From positions 1-24,459 of the forward strand of contig NZUB01000037.1 of assembly GCA_002696965.1 (NCBI GenBank): a stretch of 24,459 nucleotides of DNA, read 5' to 3'. Numbering within the stretch: the stretch's first letter is position 1; every line of letters starts with the position of its first letter. This DNA comes from Flavobacteriales bacterium. GTDB lineage: Bacteria; Bacteroidota; Bacteroidia; Flavobacteriales; TMED113. The notes below the pieces were generated by a model, which did not search any database, had not been told where the DNA came from, and was given only the letters and a program-made list of their open reading frames with translations. Shown here piece after piece: positions 23,185 through 24,459 of the stretch. The translations under genes were made by a program, and so were the position numbers.

Positions 23185-24459
23185 ATGAAAACACTAATTT
23201 ACATATTAAATATTTCGCTAATTTCTTTTTCCGGATTTTCTCAAAATAAAATTATAGCTAACGGGTGCTCACCCTCAACATCTCAAACTGAATTAAATAT
23301 TAATAACGTTCGAACTACTATTTTGGGTGCAGGCGACATGTGGTGGGATTTGGATAATAGCAAATATGAGGTGCCTAAAGGCAGTGGCAAAAACTCCATG
23401 TTTTCGGGAGCATTATGGATTGGGGGCATTGATGATCAAGGTAATCTTAAGGTTGCAGGAATGACCTACAGGCAAGATGGTAATGATTTTTGGCCTGGTC
23501 CTTTAAATAGCAACTATGGCAGTAAAGATTATGGAACTACCTCTGCTGATGTTTGCCAATCTTTTGATAGACATTGGTCAGTATATAAAAATGATGTTAT
23601 TCAATATCGAGATTACCTAGATTGTTTAAATGATGTGAATTGTGACGTCAACATCGCTTTTGCTAACTATTCAGTTCCTGAAGCAATTATCAATTGGCCT
23701 GCTCAATATATAGACAATGATGGCAACACGGCTTATCTAGCTCCTTTTGTTGATGCTAATGAAGATGGGGAATATACGCAAGGTGTTGATTACCCGGAGT
23801 ATAACCTTGATGGTAATATTAGTTGTGCTGACGACAATACCTTATTTGGCGATCAAACGCTTTGGTGGGTATTTAATGATAATGGAAATATTCATACAGA
23901 AACTGGATCTGAGTCTGCAATTGGCTTAGAAATACAAGCCCAAGCTTTTGCATTTAGCACTAGCAATCCCCTTAATGATATGACATTCTATAATTATAAA
24001 ATAATTAACCGTTCAATGTCTGTTTTAAATAACACTTACTTTGGACAATGGGTAGATCCCGATCTTGGTAATTACCAAGACGATTATGTTGGATGTGACG
24101 TGGGCTTAGGATTAGGATACTGTTACAATGGTGATGCTGATGATGACGGAACAGCTGGATATAATTATGATTCTGACAGTCCACCCCCTGCTATTGGGGT
24201 GGATTTTTTTAGGGGTCCTTTGGCAGATATTGGTGATGGTATTGATAATGATAGAGATGGAGAAATCGATGAACCTGGAGAGCAAGTAATTATGTCTAAA
24301 TTTGTTTATTATAATAATGATTTTTCTGATCATGGTAATCCAGAAAATGCTACACATTATTATGGTTATTTAAGAGGAATATGGAAAAATGGACAGCCTA
24401 TGACATATGGTGGAACTGGATGGGAATCATCAAATCCAGAATGTAATTTTATGTTTCCT
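23185..24459 (+). CDS. Large secreted protein of T9SS-dependent type, N-terminal part, cut by window edge
   Basis: An open frame of 425 codons runs from the ATG at 23185 to the window end with no stop. A signal peptide (about 1-20, ending SGFSQ) is followed by a segment common to many large Bacteroidota surface proteins (YEVPKGSGKNSMFSGALWIGG, about 61-81, then YRQDGNDFWPGPL). These usually end in a T9SS sorting domain, which here would lie beyond the edge. Aspartate-rich motifs occur, such as DNDGNTAY, DANEDGEY, GDADDDGTAGYNYD and DGIDNDRDGEIDEPGE; they resemble calcium-binding loops. No enzymatic domain is visible in this portion. It starts 16 bp after the four-repeat protein, so the two secreted proteins are likely co-expressed. 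Function unknown. Confidence 0.85.
   Translation, partial: MKTLIYILNISLISFSGFSQNKIIANGCSPSTSQTELNINNVRTTILGAGDMWWDLDNSKYEVPKGSGKNSMFSGALWIGGIDDQGNLKVAGMTYRQDGNDFWPGPLNSNYGSKDYGTTSADVCQSFDRHWSVYKNDVIQYRDYLDCLNDVNCDVNIAFANYSVPEAIINWPAQYIDNDGNTAYLAPFVDANEDGEYTQGVDYPEYNLDGNISCADDNTLFGDQTLWWVFNDNGNIHTETGSESAIGLEIQAQAFAFSTSNPLNDMTFYNYKIINRSMSVLNNTYFGQWVDPDLGNYQDDYVGCDVGLGLGYCYNGDADDDGTAGYNYDSDSPPPAIGVDFFRGPLADIGDGIDNDRDGEIDEPGEQVIMSKFVYYNNDFSDHGNPENATHYYGYLRGIWKNGQPMTYGGTGWESSNPECNFMFP

Overview
The window looks like a stretch of a low-GC marine Bacteroidota genome, most likely of the order Flavobacteriales. The evidence is the AT-rich codon use, the ftsX/DUF3098/uppP order, the long two-domain IspG, tryptophan 2,3-dioxygenase beside a DUF3108 protein, a type IX secretion (T9SS) C-terminal sorting domain, and promoters of the TTG/TAnnTTTG kind. 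Species cannot be fixed from sequence reading alone. No rRNA, tRNA, CRISPR array, prophage or insertion sequence is visible.

Layout. (1) 1-1365, minus strand: envelope genes ftsX, a DUF3098 small membrane protein and the start of uppP (cut by the window edge), overlapping or nearly so. (2) 1460-7460, plus strand: leuS with a small terminator, then a DUF3108 envelope protein, tryptophan 2,3-dioxygenase and an M23 lipoprotein peptidase. (3) 7432-14046, minus strand: six closely packed genes transcribed in the order LD-carboxypeptidase, RluB/RsuA-type pseudouridine synthase, orphan histidine kinase, hemW, cyclase-family hydrolase, ispG. The last overlaps the M23 gene tail to tail by 29 bp. (4) 14086-17520, plus strand: metG (lacking the C-terminal tRNA-binding domain), a MORN-like protein with a histidine tail, and a PLP-dependent trans-sulfuration enzyme, closed by a strong bidirectional terminator. 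(5) 17590-24459: the accessory part, with a 1354-residue hyperacidic Cys/Asp repeat protein carrying a T9SS tail (minus), a 443-bp non-coding stretch with several hairpins, a cold-shock protein (minus), a four-repeat basic Cys-paired secreted protein (plus), and the first 425 codons of a large T9SS-type secreted protein that runs off the end.

How the genes relate. Most of 1-17520 is housekeeping: two aminoacyl-tRNA synthetases, isoprenoid precursor synthesis (IspG), lipid-carrier recycling (UppP), peptidoglycan turnover (M23 peptidase, LD-carboxypeptidase), heme delivery (HemW) and rRNA modification. Tryptophan 2,3-dioxygenase and the cyclase-family protein could carry out the first two steps of the kynurenine pathway, although they lie in different transcription units. 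The least understood content is the extracellular set at 17590-24459. The most unusual protein is the hyperacidic one: about 20 Cys/Asp units over about 1250 residues, in which I find one lysine and no arginine or histidine.
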